Shown here: in pieces, positions 36,637 through 45,202 of the stretch
Layout: the number at the start of each line of letters is the position of its first letter
Position numbering within the stretch: the first letter of the stretch is position 1
Origin: Rhodoplanes sp. Z2-YC6860
GTDB taxonomy: Bacteria; Pseudomonadota; Alphaproteobacteria; Rhizobiales; Xanthobacteraceae
Direction: 5' to 3'
DNA: 64,000 nucleotides
Assembly (NCBI RefSeq): GCF_001579845.1
Contig: NZ_CP007440.1
Location: 6,160,029-6,224,028 of the forward strand
Translations under genes and position numbers: made by a program
The notes under the pieces: generated by a model
What the model saw: only the letters and a program-made list of their open reading frames with translations
Databases searched by the model: none
What the model was told of the DNA's origin: nothing

Positions 36637-37410
36637 TCACGCCGCCCGCTCGGAAACCGGCCGGTAACGCAGAAGCCAGTTCTCGACCCAAACGATGACC
36701 TGCTGAACGACAAGGACAAAGAGAACGAGCTGGATGGTCCAGGCGAGCGCGCCGGCCATATCGAACAATTGCTGCTGGCGCAGAAGCTCGTAGCCGACGC
36801 CGCCGGTCGCGCCGACGAGCTCGGCCACCACGACGACGCGCGCCGCGCTGCCGAGGTTGATCTTCCATGCCGTGAGAATGCCCGGAATGATCGTCGGCAC
36901 GATCAGCACGCGGAACAGCGTCCAGCCGCTCGGCCGGAACGACATGGTCATCTCGAACAGGTCCTTGGACATCGAGCGATAGGAATCGATCACCTGGAAC
37001 GTGAACGCCGGCAGCGTCGTGATGATCATGATGAAGGCGATGCGGAACTCGGTGCCTTTGAACCAGATGATGGCAACGATCACCCAGGACAGCGCCGGGA
37101 TGCCCTGCAGGAACACCAGGAACGGCGTGACGTAGCTTTCGATCTTGGGATAACGGCCGATCGGGATCGCGAGCAGCGAACCGAAGACGAAGGCGCCGGC
37201 AAGACCGATGAAGATACGCAACGCAGTTTCCAGAACCTGTGACAGCTCCGACCACGTCACCAGGATATGCCAGGTGCGCGCAATGATCTTCTGGATCGGC
37301 GGAAACAGGTAGTCCGGAAAGAAGTAGGACGCGATCTGCCAGGCGGCCAGCAGCACCACGATGCTGGCGGACGCCTGGAGAAACTGTCTGATGCGTGGAC
37401 TGACGCTCAT
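36637..37410 (-). CDS. ABC transporter permease (SsuC/NitT family)
   Basis: A 257-residue BPD_transp_1 permease with about six helices (ASIVVLLAAWQIASYFF, ALRIFIGLAGAFVFGSLLAIPIG, IQLVLFVLVVQQVIVWVEN). The cytoplasmic loop has MTMSFRPSGWTLFRVLIVPTI, corresponding to the EAA motif. It lies 13 bp downstream of its binding-protein gene and upstream of the ATPase gene. The substrate is unknown, but the neighbouring molybdenum hydroxylase, aldolase and amidohydrolase suggest an aromatic or heterocyclic acid. Confidence 0.9.
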   Translation of the reverse strand: MSVSPRIRQFLQASASIVVLLAAWQIASYFFPDYLFPPIQKIIARTWHILVTWSELSQVLETALRIFIGLAGAFVFGSLLAIPIGRYPKIESYVTPFLVFLQGIPALSWVIVAIIWFKGTEFRIAFIMIITTLPAFTFQVIDSYRSMSKDLFEMTMSFRPSGWTLFRVLIVPTIIPGILTAWKINLGSAARVVVVAELVGATGGVGYELLRQQQLFDMAGALAWTIQLVLFVLVVQQVIVWVENWLLRYRPVSERAA

Positions 37411-37423
37411 CGGCGCGAAGATA

Positions 37424-38413
37424 TCACTTCAACGGCTTGTCGTAGATCGAGGCGTCCGACGGCATGCTCGGCAGATAGTTGGTATCCATACCGGCCTTAT
37501 AAACCGCCTGGATGTCCTTCTTGATGTCGCCGGCCTTGGTAAGTTTCATGGCGAGCCGTTCATTCGACTTGATCATCGCGGCGACGGCCTTCAACTCCTC
37601 GGGCGCGGCGCCCTTGGCCAGGAGCGGCGCGGCCTCTTCCGGATTCTTCTGCACCCATTCCACCGCGGCCTTGTAGATGGTGTAGAGCTTCTGCACCTTG
37701 TCCGGGTTGGCATCGGCCCAGTCGCTGTGCGCGCCGACACCGAGATACGGGATGGTGCCGCCGCCGGCAAAGTCCTTCCAGGCCTTCTCGATGTTGAGAT
37801 CGACGAGGCGGATGCCGGGTTTCTTGGTGATCAGGAGCGTGTACGCCGGCTCCCAGATCTGGATGGCGTCTGCGCGATCCGCGATGGCGTAGCTGATCAA
37901 GCCGGGCGGTGCGGTGTTGACGACTTTGATCTTGGACAGGTCAACGCCTGCGCGCTTCTCGAAGAACTCCGACATCTGATAGTTCGTGGTGGAGCGTGCG
38001 CCGGCGAGTTCCTTGCCTTCCAGGTCCTTCAGCGTCTTGACGTTGTCGCGCGAGGTGACCACCGTGCCCCAGAAGTCGAACAGGTTGAACAGGTACTTCA
38101 CCTTAACGCCGCGCACATCGGCGAGACCCATGGTGGTCAGCGAGGCGCTGCCGCCGACCTTGAACTCGCCCGAGTTGAACTGTGTCGCGTAGGCGTCGGG
38201 CGTGCGCTCCTCGAAATTGATGTCGAGGCCGTTCGCGATATCAAACTTCTGCGCCTTGATCACTGGTGGCAACAGCGCGCCGAGGGAGGGCGGCGCGAAG
38301 ATCACGATGGTGAGCTTCTCGACTGCTTGCGCATAAGCGCTCGACAGGGAGCCGAAGGCCAATGCCGATGCAGCCAGAGCCAGCACCGGCAGCCGGGTAA
38401 GATTTGTTTTCAT
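37424..38413 (-). CDS. NMT1/SsuA-like ABC transporter substrate-binding protein
   Basis: A 329-residue periplasmic binding protein with a signal peptide (LALAASALAFGSLSSAYAQ). It belongs to the NMT1/THI5-like group: LTIVIFAPPSLGALLPPVIK, FKVGGSASLTTMGLADVRG, NYQMSEFFEKRAGVD and RADAIQIWEPAY. This group binds sulfonates, pyrimidine precursors, phthalate-type acids and similar ligands, so the ligand cannot be stated. It is 26 bp downstream of the amidohydrolase gene and begins the transporter segment of the operon. Confidence 0.88.
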   Translation of the reverse strand: MKTNLTRLPVLALAASALAFGSLSSAYAQAVEKLTIVIFAPPSLGALLPPVIKAQKFDIANGLDINFEERTPDAYATQFNSGEFKVGGSASLTTMGLADVRGVKVKYLFNLFDFWGTVVTSRDNVKTLKDLEGKELAGARSTTNYQMSEFFEKRAGVDLSKIKVVNTAPPGLISYAIADRADAIQIWEPAYTLLITKKPGIRLVDLNIEKAWKDFAGGGTIPYLGVGAHSDWADANPDKVQKLYTIYKAAVEWVQKNPEEAAPLLAKGAAPEELKAVAAMIKSNERLAMKLTKAGDIKKDIQAVYKAGMDTNYLPSMPSDASIYDKPLK

Positions 38414-38439
38414 GTCGCCCTCCCTTTGAATTCGCTCTT

Positions 38440-39417
38440 TCAGTTGATCCGGAACAGCTTCGCGGCTGTCCCGCCGCTGATCGCCGCCACCTGATCCGGT
38501 TTCAGGCCTGCTTTGTTGACGATATCCATCGGCTCGTGATCGCCGATCGGAAATGGCATGTCCGAACCGAGCATGACACGGTCTGCGCCCATCATCTCGA
38601 TGACAAAACGCAGCACCCGCGGGTCGTGCTCGATGGTGTCCGTATAAAGGCGGTTCAGCGCCTCCATCGGATCGTGGGTGCCCGGCGTGATGCTGTGGTT
38701 GCGCTTGAGGCGGCCGACGACGATCGGCAGGCCACCTGCGGCGATCGGCACGAAGATCTTGGCGTTCTTGTATCGCGTCACATGCCCGCTCATGGCGAGC
38801 CGCGAGATCGCCACCACCGCATCGGCGACGCGGCCGACGCCGTTGGCGAGGCCGTAGTCATGCACGCGGCTTTCGCCCGCATCGAAGGCCGGATGGATGT
38901 GGATCACCGCGCCGGTGTCGTCGGCGACCTTCCAGAACGGCTCCAGGTCGGGCGCGTCGAGCACGCTGCCGATGCCGCGCGGCAAGGTCGAGATCATCGT
39001 CCCTCTGAAGCCTGCGGCCATCGCCGCCTTCAGCACGGACGCCGCGCGGGCGCCGTCCTGGAGCGGCAACGTCGCCAGCGGCACGAACTTCGGCTCGGCC
39101 TTGCTGGCCGAGAGCAGTGCGTCGTTGAACATCCGGCACCAGGTCTCACCCTCGGCCGCAGGCAGATCGCTGCCGAACCAGTCCGGCCAGCCGCCGTTCA
39201 CCTGCTTGTCGATACCCTGCTTCTGCATCCAGGCAAGACGGCCAGTGACATCGCTCAGGCCCTTCATCGCAGGCCGCGACGGCTTGGCATTGCCGAAGCC
39301 CAGCGCCAGGCCGTGCTCGTTGTCGATGATCTTCAGCGACGGCAGCTTCGGACCTTCCTTGCGGATGGTATTGAGCAGGTCCGGCGGGATCAGATGGCCG
39401 TGGGTATCGATGATCAT
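38440..39417 (-). CDS. ACMSD-type amidohydrolase (decarboxylase/hydratase-like)
   Basis: A 325-residue TIM-barrel protein starting MIIDTHGHLIPP, with the metal-binding H-x-H pair. HIHPAFD provides a further His, and MLGSDMPFPIGDHEP the metal-binding Asp typical of the ACMSD branch of amidohydrolase-2. Members decarboxylate or hydrate aromatic or muconate-type acids (gamma-resorcylate, alpha-amino-beta-carboxymuconate semialdehyde, 4-oxalomesaconate). GGAAGACGG directly before ATG 39417 supports this start over the longer frame. It is flanked by the molybdenum hydroxylase genes and an ABC importer on the same strand. Confidence 0.85.
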   Translation of the reverse strand: MIIDTHGHLIPPDLLNTIRKEGPKLPSLKIIDNEHGLALGFGNAKPSRPAMKGLSDVTGRLAWMQKQGIDKQVNGGWPDWFGSDLPAAEGETWCRMFNDALLSASKAEPKFVPLATLPLQDGARAASVLKAAMAAGFRGTMISTLPRGIGSVLDAPDLEPFWKVADDTGAVIHIHPAFDAGESRVHDYGLANGVGRVADAVVAISRLAMSGHVTRYKNAKIFVPIAAGGLPIVVGRLKRNHSITPGTHDPMEALNRLYTDTIEHDPRVLRFVIEMMGADRVMLGSDMPFPIGDHEPMDIVNKAGLKPDQVAAISGGTAAKLFRIN

Positions 39418-39445
39418 TCCGTCTTCCAATCGTTGCTTTGAACTC

Positions 39446-39493
39446 AACTCTCTCCGTTCGTCCCCACGAAAGCAGGGACGAACGGAGAGAGTT
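39446..39493. repeat. 19-bp perfect inverted repeat (hairpin) between CoxL-like and amidohydrolase genes
   Basis: Bases 39446-39464 are exactly complementary to 39475-39493, with a 10-base loop. The arms are rich in CTCTCC/GGAGAG. No T-run follows on either strand, so it may be a mobile palindromic repeat or an RNA-stabilising structure rather than an intrinsic terminator. Confidence 0.85.
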
Positions 39494-39505
39494 TGCCTTT
39501 CACTT

Positions 39506-41908
39506 CTATATCGCTTTCCCTTCGCGCGCCGCGGCGATCATGTCGCCGAGCCGCGCCACCTTGATGGGAAGCGAATTCACCACGATGCCGAGCGGCCGGA
39601 TCGCATCGTTGACCGCGCTCGCCACCGCCGCCGGCGCGCCGAGATAGCCGCTTTCGCCCGAACCCTTCTGCCCGAACACCGTCAGCGGCGACGGGGTTTC
39701 GTGGTGCACGATCTCGACCGGCGGCACTTCATGGGCGGACGGCAGCAGATAATCCATGAAATTCTGCGCCACCAGCAGGCCGTCGTCGTTATAGGCGAAC
39801 TCCTCGTACAGAGCAGCGCCTATTCCGTGGGCAATGCCGCCCATGGTCATGCCGCGCACGATCTTCGGATTGATCACGACGCCGCAGTCGTGGCCGATGA
39901 CATAGCGCTTGATCTCGGGCTTGCCGAGCTCGGGGTCGATGGTCACCAGCATCAGATGGAACTCAAACGAGTAGCACGGATACATCTGCACCCGGCCGTC
40001 CGCGGTCGGCAGGCCGCCGCCGGTCGGCACCGGCATGATGTGGCTCACCGACAGCCCGGGCTCCATGTCCGGCGGCAGGCGGTGAATGTAGCGGTGGCCG
40101 ATGGTGACGAGCTCGGTCCAGGTCCGCTTCTTGTCCGGCAACGACGCGTCGAACACATCGCCGTTTTGATAGGTCATCCGTTCAAGCGGCACGCCGAGAT
40201 CGTGCGCCGCGATGGCGACGAGCTTGGCCTTGAGCTTTTTGGCTGCATGGAACGCGGCGCCACCCAGCATGATCGCCATGCGGCTGCCGACCGGACTGTT
40301 GCTCGGTAGTGAATTGAGCGAGTCCGCGCGCACGACCCGCACCTTGTCAGGATCGACCTCCAGCACCTCGCCGACCACCGTGCCGACCAGGGTCTCATGG
40401 CCCTGCCCCGCCGACGTCGTGTGCATGGTCGCCGTGATCGAACCAACGAGGTCGATGCTGATGCGGCAGGAGTCCATCCAGGTCGTGGTGCCGACCTTGG
40501 GATTGAGCAGCGGCTCGAACGACGAGTTGCCGCCGGAGGGCTCGAGGCACGACGCAATGCCGATGCCGGCGAGCGTGCCCGCTTCGCGCAGCCGGTCGCG
40601 TTCGGCGACCAGGGCCTCATAGCCGGCCTTGGCCAGCACCTTTTCGATCACGGCCTGATAATTGCCGCTGTCGTAGGTCGAGCCGCTCGGAATGAGGTAT
40701 GGAAAATCATCGGGCCGGATCATATTGCGCTGGCGCACTTCGAGCCGGTCGAGGCCAAGCTTGTTGGCGACCTCCTCGATGGTGCGCTCGATCGCGTAGT
40801 TGGTCGGAGACTGCCCGAACGCGCGCACCGCCTCCTGCACGGTCTTGTTCGAGAGCACCGCGATCGCCTGGTACTGCACGCTCTTGATCTTGTAAGGCCC
40901 GACGATGGCGCCGACCGGCTTGCCCAATTGAAACGGCGAGCGGCCCGCATAGGCGCCGACATTGTCGAGCGCCCGCATCTTCATCGAGCGGATGATGCCT
41001 TGGTTGTCGAACGCCACCTCGACGTCGAAGTTGCGCTCCGGCCCGTGCATGTCGCCGCCGCGCATGTTCTCGAGCCGGTCCTCGATGAAGCGGATCGGCA
41101 TGCCGAGACGGCGCGTCAAATAGGCGACCAGAATGGTGTGCTTGATGCCGCGCTTGACGCCATAGCTGCCGCCGACATCGACGTCGTAGTGCACGCGCAC
41201 CGACGACATCGGCAGCTTCATCGTCATCGCGATCTGGTCGGGATATTTCGGCATCTGGATCGAAGCCCAGACGTCGAGCATCTCCCGCCAGGGGTCCCAG
41301 CTTGCCGTGACGCCGAAGGTCTCGACCGGCACGGTGGCGCTGCGGCCCCATTTCACGACATGACGGAATTTGTGCGGGCTCGCCGTGAAATCCTTCTCGA
41401 CCTCGCCCCACACGAAGGTGCGGTCGAGCAGCACGTTCGTGCCATGGGCCGGGTGGACCAGCACGCCGCCCTTGTAGGCCTGTTCGCCATCGAGAACGAA
41501 GGGCAGCGGTTCGTATTCGACCGCAATCAGCTCGGCCGCGTCCTCGGCGAGCGCCCGGCTGTCTGCGACCACCGCCGCGACCCATTCGCCGGCATAGCGT
41601 GCCACATCGACCGCCAAGGGCCTTCGCGGCACGTTCGGTGTTTCCAAGCCGGACGCGAGCACGTTGGTCGCACCGGCCAGCTCGGCGCCGTCGAGCACGT
41701 AGTGCACGCCCGGCATGGCCAGCGCTGCGGACTTATCGATCGAGACGATCTTCGCCGCCGGGTGCGGACAGGTCACCAGCGCGACATGCTTGACGCCTTG
41801 CGGCACGATATCGGCGGCGAAATTGCCCTTGCCGACCACGAACCGGCGGTCCTCGCGCACGCGACGATCGGAGGAGATGAAGCGGAATCTTTTTTCCGGC
41901 GCGCTCAT
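39506..41908 (-). CDS. xanthine dehydrogenase-family molybdopterin-binding (large) subunit
   Basis: An 800-residue aldehyde-oxidase/xanthine-dehydrogenase large subunit. Conserved parts include GKGNFAADI near the N-terminus, HVALVTCPHPAAKIVSID, VRAFGQSPTNYAIER, TTSAGQGHET and the C-terminal GSGESGYLGAPAAV, in which Glu752 is the catalytic base. The active-site loop lacks the AYxCSFR motif of form I CO dehydrogenase, so CO oxidation is unlikely. These enzymes hydroxylate aromatic or N-heterocyclic rings using water. Its gene overlaps the 2Fe-2S subunit gene by 4 bp. Confidence 0.92.
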   Translation of the reverse strand: MSAPEKRFRFISSDRRVREDRRFVVGKGNFAADIVPQGVKHVALVTCPHPAAKIVSIDKSAALAMPGVHYVLDGAELAGATNVLASGLETPNVPRRPLAVDVARYAGEWVAAVVADSRALAEDAAELIAVEYEPLPFVLDGEQAYKGGVLVHPAHGTNVLLDRTFVWGEVEKDFTASPHKFRHVVKWGRSATVPVETFGVTASWDPWREMLDVWASIQMPKYPDQIAMTMKLPMSSVRVHYDVDVGGSYGVKRGIKHTILVAYLTRRLGMPIRFIEDRLENMRGGDMHGPERNFDVEVAFDNQGIIRSMKMRALDNVGAYAGRSPFQLGKPVGAIVGPYKIKSVQYQAIAVLSNKTVQEAVRAFGQSPTNYAIERTIEEVANKLGLDRLEVRQRNMIRPDDFPYLIPSGSTYDSGNYQAVIEKVLAKAGYEALVAERDRLREAGTLAGIGIASCLEPSGGNSSFEPLLNPKVGTTTWMDSCRISIDLVGSITATMHTTSAGQGHETLVGTVVGEVLEVDPDKVRVVRADSLNSLPSNSPVGSRMAIMLGGAAFHAAKKLKAKLVAIAAHDLGVPLERMTYQNGDVFDASLPDKKRTWTELVTIGHRYIHRLPPDMEPGLSVSHIMPVPTGGGLPTADGRVQMYPCYSFEFHLMLVTIDPELGKPEIKRYVIGHDCGVVINPKIVRGMTMGGIAHGIGAALYEEFAYNDDGLLVAQNFMDYLLPSAHEVPPVEIVHHETPSPLTVFGQKGSGESGYLGAPAAVASAVNDAIRPLGIVVNSLPIKVARLGDMIAAAREGKAI

Positions 41909-42399
41909 GGTGTCGCGTCCTGTGGCTGGTTCTGGCCACGCATCCGTTCGGCCGCGAGCGCGATCGCCTCAACGATCTGCGCGTAGCCGGTGCAGCGGCA
42001 GATGTTGCCGGAGATCGCGTCGACGATCTCCTCGCGGGTCGGCGCGGCGTTCTTCAACAGCAGCGAATGCGCGGCGAGGATCATCGCCGGTGTGCAGTAG
42101 CCGCACTGCATGCCGTGTGTCTCGCAGAACGCGTCCTGCAGAATCGAAAGTTCGCCAGGCCCAGGCGAAAGGCCCTCGATGGTGGTGATGGCATAACCAT
42201 CGGCCTGCACGGCGAACATCAGGCAGGAGCGCACCGCGGTGCCGTCGATCAGCACCGTGCAGGCGCCACAGACCCCGTGCTCACAGCCGGCATGGGCGCC
42301 GTTGAGCTGAAGCTTGTCCCGCAGACAGTCGAGCAGGCTGGTGCGCGGCTCGACCTCGACGGTGCGGGTCTCTGCATTGATGTCGAGCTCGACCTTCAT
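41905..42399 (-). CDS. xanthine dehydrogenase-family 2Fe-2S (small) subunit
   Basis: A 164-residue protein with two [2Fe-2S] sites. The plant-ferredoxin-type site uses Cys39, Cys44, Cys47 and Cys59 (GCEHGVCGAC...SC). The second uses Cys99, Cys102, Cys134 and Cys136 (QCGYC...CRC). It conducts electrons from the molybdenum centre to FAD. The start is ATG 42399, which overlaps the FAD-subunit gene by 4 bp; the longer frame to 42645 lies inside that gene. The order is medium, small, large subunit, as in CO-dehydrogenase-like operons. Confidence 0.94.
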   Translation of the reverse strand: MKVELDINAETRTVEVEPRTSLLDCLRDKLQLNGAHAGCEHGVCGACTVLIDGTAVRSCLMFAVQADGYAITTIEGLSPGPGELSILQDAFCETHGMQCGYCTPAMILAAHSLLLKNAAPTREEIVDAISGNICRCTGYAQIVEAIALAAERMRGQNQPQDATP

Positions 42400-43271
42400 G
42401 AACGCCCCGCAGCGGATTGGTAGGCGTCGGCGACGGCACGCACCACCATGGTGACGGCGACCCGGCGGCGATAGTCGGCCGAAGCGTGCAGATCGGCCAG
42501 CATCTCGACATCGGCGAGCGCCGCCTTGGCGGCCGCCCGAACCCTGGCCTCGTCGAAAGCGATGCCGATCAATGTGTCGGCCACCGCGTCGAGCCGCATC
42601 GGCACTGCCGTCGCAGCGCCCAGACCGATCGTCGCGCTCGTGCACAATCCTTCGGCATCGAGCGCGAGCTGTGCCGCGGCGGACACAAACGCAAAATCGC
42701 TCTGCCTTGCGTTGACCTCATGAAAGCCCACGCCCACCCGCGGCTCGTGCCAGACCGGAAAGCTCACCGACTTGAGACAGGCTGCGAGCGGCAGCGACGT
42801 CACCATCGGCCCCAGGAAAAACTCGGCGGCCGGCATTTCATGATCCTTGCCGTTCTCCCGCCAGACCAGCGTCGCTTCGAGGGTAACGGCGACCAGCACG
42901 ATCTCGGCCGCGGCGTCGCCGTTGGCGATCGAGCCGCCGACGGTGCCGCGCGCCCGGGTCGCGCTGTGCCCGACAAAAGGCATCACCTTGGCGAGCAGCG
43001 GAACCTTCGCGCCGATCAGCGGATCGCTCTCGATCACATGCTGTTTCGTCGCCGCCCCGACCACCACGGAGGCGCCCTGCTCCCGCACGAACGAGAGCCC
43101 CGGAATGCGAGCGATATCAATGAGCCGGGTCGGCCGGGCAAGCCGCATGGCCATCAGCGGCACCAGCGTCTGGCCGCCCGCGATCACGCGTGCGCCATCG
43201 TCAGCGGCAAGCATGGCGCAGGCCTCATCGATGTCCGCCGGACGGGAGTATTCAAACGGTGCGGGCTTCAT
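42396..43271 (-). CDS. xanthine dehydrogenase-family FAD-binding (medium) subunit
   Basis: A 291-residue CoxM-type subunit. The FAD motifs VIAGGQTLVPLMAMRLA and TRARGTVGGSIANGDAAAE are clear, and GFHEVNARQSDFAFVSAAA follows in the C-terminal part. It passes electrons from the small subunit to an acceptor. There is no sign of the extra 4Fe-4S insertion of 4-hydroxybenzoyl-CoA reductase. The gene is 27 bp after the class II aldolase gene and overlaps the small-subunit gene. Confidence 0.93.
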   Translation of the reverse strand: MKPAPFEYSRPADIDEACAMLAADDGARVIAGGQTLVPLMAMRLARPTRLIDIARIPGLSFVREQGASVVVGAATKQHVIESDPLIGAKVPLLAKVMPFVGHSATRARGTVGGSIANGDAAAEIVLVAVTLEATLVWRENGKDHEMPAAEFFLGPMVTSLPLAACLKSVSFPVWHEPRVGVGFHEVNARQSDFAFVSAAAQLALDAEGLCTSATIGLGAATAVPMRLDAVADTLIGIAFDEARVRAAAKAALADVEMLADLHASADYRRRVAVTMVVRAVADAYQSAAGRS

Positions 43272-43298
43272 CGGCGGACGATTGGCACAATCCCGGTC

Positions 43299-44087
43299 TT
43301 AGTGCCAGTACGGCGGATAGGCGGAATTCTTCTGCTCAGCGTCGAGAAGCCGCAGCATGGCCGGCCATTCCAGCACGCCGTAGGGCCGCCGCGTGCCCGG
43401 CTGGTAGAGATGCGCGGTGTGCGCCAGCACGTTCTCGCCCGGCACATTGAGCTCCGTGCGTGCCGCCATGGCATCGACCTGGGAGCGGCAGGATTGCTCA
43501 AGCTGGTACATCAGATTGAAGGCCTCCGGCACCGACGGCCCGCAGGTGAGCAGGCCGTGGTTCTTCATGACAAGCGCGTTGTGTTCGCCGAGGTCATCCA
43601 CGATCCGCTCGCGCTCTTCGAGATCGACCGCCGGTCCCTCGAAGTCGTGATAGCCGATGTGGTTGTGAAAGCGGATCGAGGTCTGCGACAGCGGCAGAAG
43701 CCCGCAGTTCATCGCCGACACCGCGATACCGGCGCGGGTGTGGGTGTGCAGCACGCATTTGACGTCCGGCCGCGCCTTGTGGATCGCACCGTGGATCACA
43801 TAGCCGGACTTGTTGATGCCGTAATCGGTATCGGGCTTGTGGATGATCTCGCCCTCGACATCGATTTTCACCAGGCTCGACGCGGTGATCTCCTTGTAGA
43901 GGAGCCCATAGAGGTTGATCAGCAGGTGCTCGGTGCCGGGAATCCGCGACGTGACGTGGTTGTAGATCAGGTCCGTCATCCCATACTGATCGATCAGCCG
44001 GTAGCAGGCGGCAAGCTCGACCCGGGCCGTCCACTCCTCGGGCGACACCTGGTCTTTGACCGACTTGAAGTTGGTATCGTACTTCAT
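43299..44087 (-). CDS. class II aldolase/adducin family protein
   Basis: A 262-residue protein of the class II aldolase family (fuculose-phosphate aldolase fold). Zinc ligands His114 and His116 are in VLHTHTRAG, and a third His is in ALVMKNHGLL. It starts MKYDTNFKSVKD at ATG 44087; the frame to 44183 upstream is a poor extension. Related proteins cleave or decarboxylate hydroxy-acids and hydroxy-ketones. It is the first gene of the minus-strand operon running to the ABC importer and is divergent from the HpcH/HpaI aldolase. Confidence 0.85.
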   Translation of the reverse strand: MKYDTNFKSVKDQVSPEEWTARVELAACYRLIDQYGMTDLIYNHVTSRIPGTEHLLINLYGLLYKEITASSLVKIDVEGEIIHKPDTDYGINKSGYVIHGAIHKARPDVKCVLHTHTRAGIAVSAMNCGLLPLSQTSIRFHNHIGYHDFEGPAVDLEERERIVDDLGEHNALVMKNHGLLTCGPSVPEAFNLMYQLEQSCRSQVDAMAARTELNVPGENVLAHTAHLYQPGTRRPYGVLEWPAMLRLLDAEQKNSAYPPYWH

Positions 44088-44200
44088 GACACTCCGGTCC
44101 CCAGGGCTGGCGTAGCGGGCTGGCGTTTCCTCAAAGCCAGCATACCCCCTGCCCCGAGGCCCGGCCAAGCGCATTGGCCGCATATCCGGAGTGCCCCCTC

Positions 44201-45001
44201 TTGAGCCCAGCCAGCGACCTGTTGCGGAACCCCGTCAAAGAAAAGCTCGCCCGCGGCGAGGTCGTCTCCTCCATGACGGTACGGCTCAGCCGATCGATCG
44301 AGATCGCCCGGATCGCCAAGACCGCGGGCTTCGACATGCTTTACATCGACCTGGAGCATTCGCCGCTGACGCTCGATGCCACAGGGCAGATTTGCATGTC
44401 CTGTCTGGACCTCGGCGTGATGCCCGCTGTGCGGGTGCCGGCCAATACACCTGACTATATTTCACGCATTCTCGATGCTGGCGCGCTCGGCGTCATCGCA
44501 CCCCATGTGCGTTCGGCCGCAGAGGCTCGCGAGGTGGTCAAGGCCGCAAAGCTCCCCCCGCTCGGCGAGCGCTCCAACACCGGCGCGTTTGCGCATCTGC
44601 GTTACCGCTCGTTTCCGGCCGAGGAGACCGCGCGGGCGATCAACGACGCGACCATGGTGATCGTGCAGTTCGAGTCGGCGGATTGCCTGCCCAAGGCCGA
44701 CGAGATCGTCGCGGTCGAAGGCGTCGACATCGTGCTGGTCGGATTGAACGACATGCTGGGCGACATGGGACTCGCCGGGCAATATGACCACCCCAAGGTG
44801 CGCGAGATTTATGAGACCGTGATCGCGGCCTGCCGCCGGCACGGCAAGCACTGTGGCGTCGGCGGACTTTCGAGCAGGCCTGACCTGATGGCCGAATATG
44901 TGCGGCTGGGTGCCCGCTATGTCTCGACCGGGACCGACCTGGCATTCCTGCTCGGGGCCGCGACCGCACGGGCGAAGCAGATCCAAGAGATCAAGTTCTG
45001 A
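44201..45001 (+). CDS. HpcH/HpaI-type aldolase (class II pyruvate/2-oxo acid aldolase)
   Basis: A 266-residue TIM-barrel protein with GFDMLYIDLEHSPL (metal-binding Glu), MPAVRVPANTPDYISRILDAGALGVIAPHV and MVIVQFESADCL. This is the HpcH/HpaI aldolase fold that releases pyruvate or acetyl units from 4-hydroxy-2-oxo acids. The start is TTG 44201, with GGAG at 44188-44191; TTG 44174 is a weaker choice. It is divergent from the class II aldolase/Mo-hydroxylase operon, so a shared 113-bp promoter region is likely. Confidence 0.87.
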   Translation: MSPASDLLRNPVKEKLARGEVVSSMTVRLSRSIEIARIAKTAGFDMLYIDLEHSPLTLDATGQICMSCLDLGVMPAVRVPANTPDYISRILDAGALGVIAPHVRSAAEAREVVKAAKLPPLGERSNTGAFAHLRYRSFPAEETARAINDATMVIVQFESADCLPKADEIVAVEGVDIVLVGLNDMLGDMGLAGQYDHPKVREIYETVIAACRRHGKHCGVGGLSSRPDLMAEYVRLGARYVSTGTDLAFLLGAATARAKQIQEIKF

Positions 45002-45202
45002 GGGCCCAGGCTCATTTTGTCGCGGGCGCGCCGGAAGATTTTCCAAGGCATTTGTTACGCCGGGGACATGATGTATCCATAAGTCCGGAAAAGGGCGACG
45101 CACGACCTCGCACGCGCGAGGATAAATAACGGCCTGGTGCGGCGGCGGCATCGACACGATGACGACGCCCGAACTGTCGGCCCAATAACGGGAGGGAAAT
45201 TG

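Noticed and set aside
39506-41908. possible form I CO dehydrogenase large subunit
   Set aside because: The AYxCSFR active-site motif is absent; the loop reads VRAFGQSPTNYAIER, so a different Mo hydroxylase is meant.
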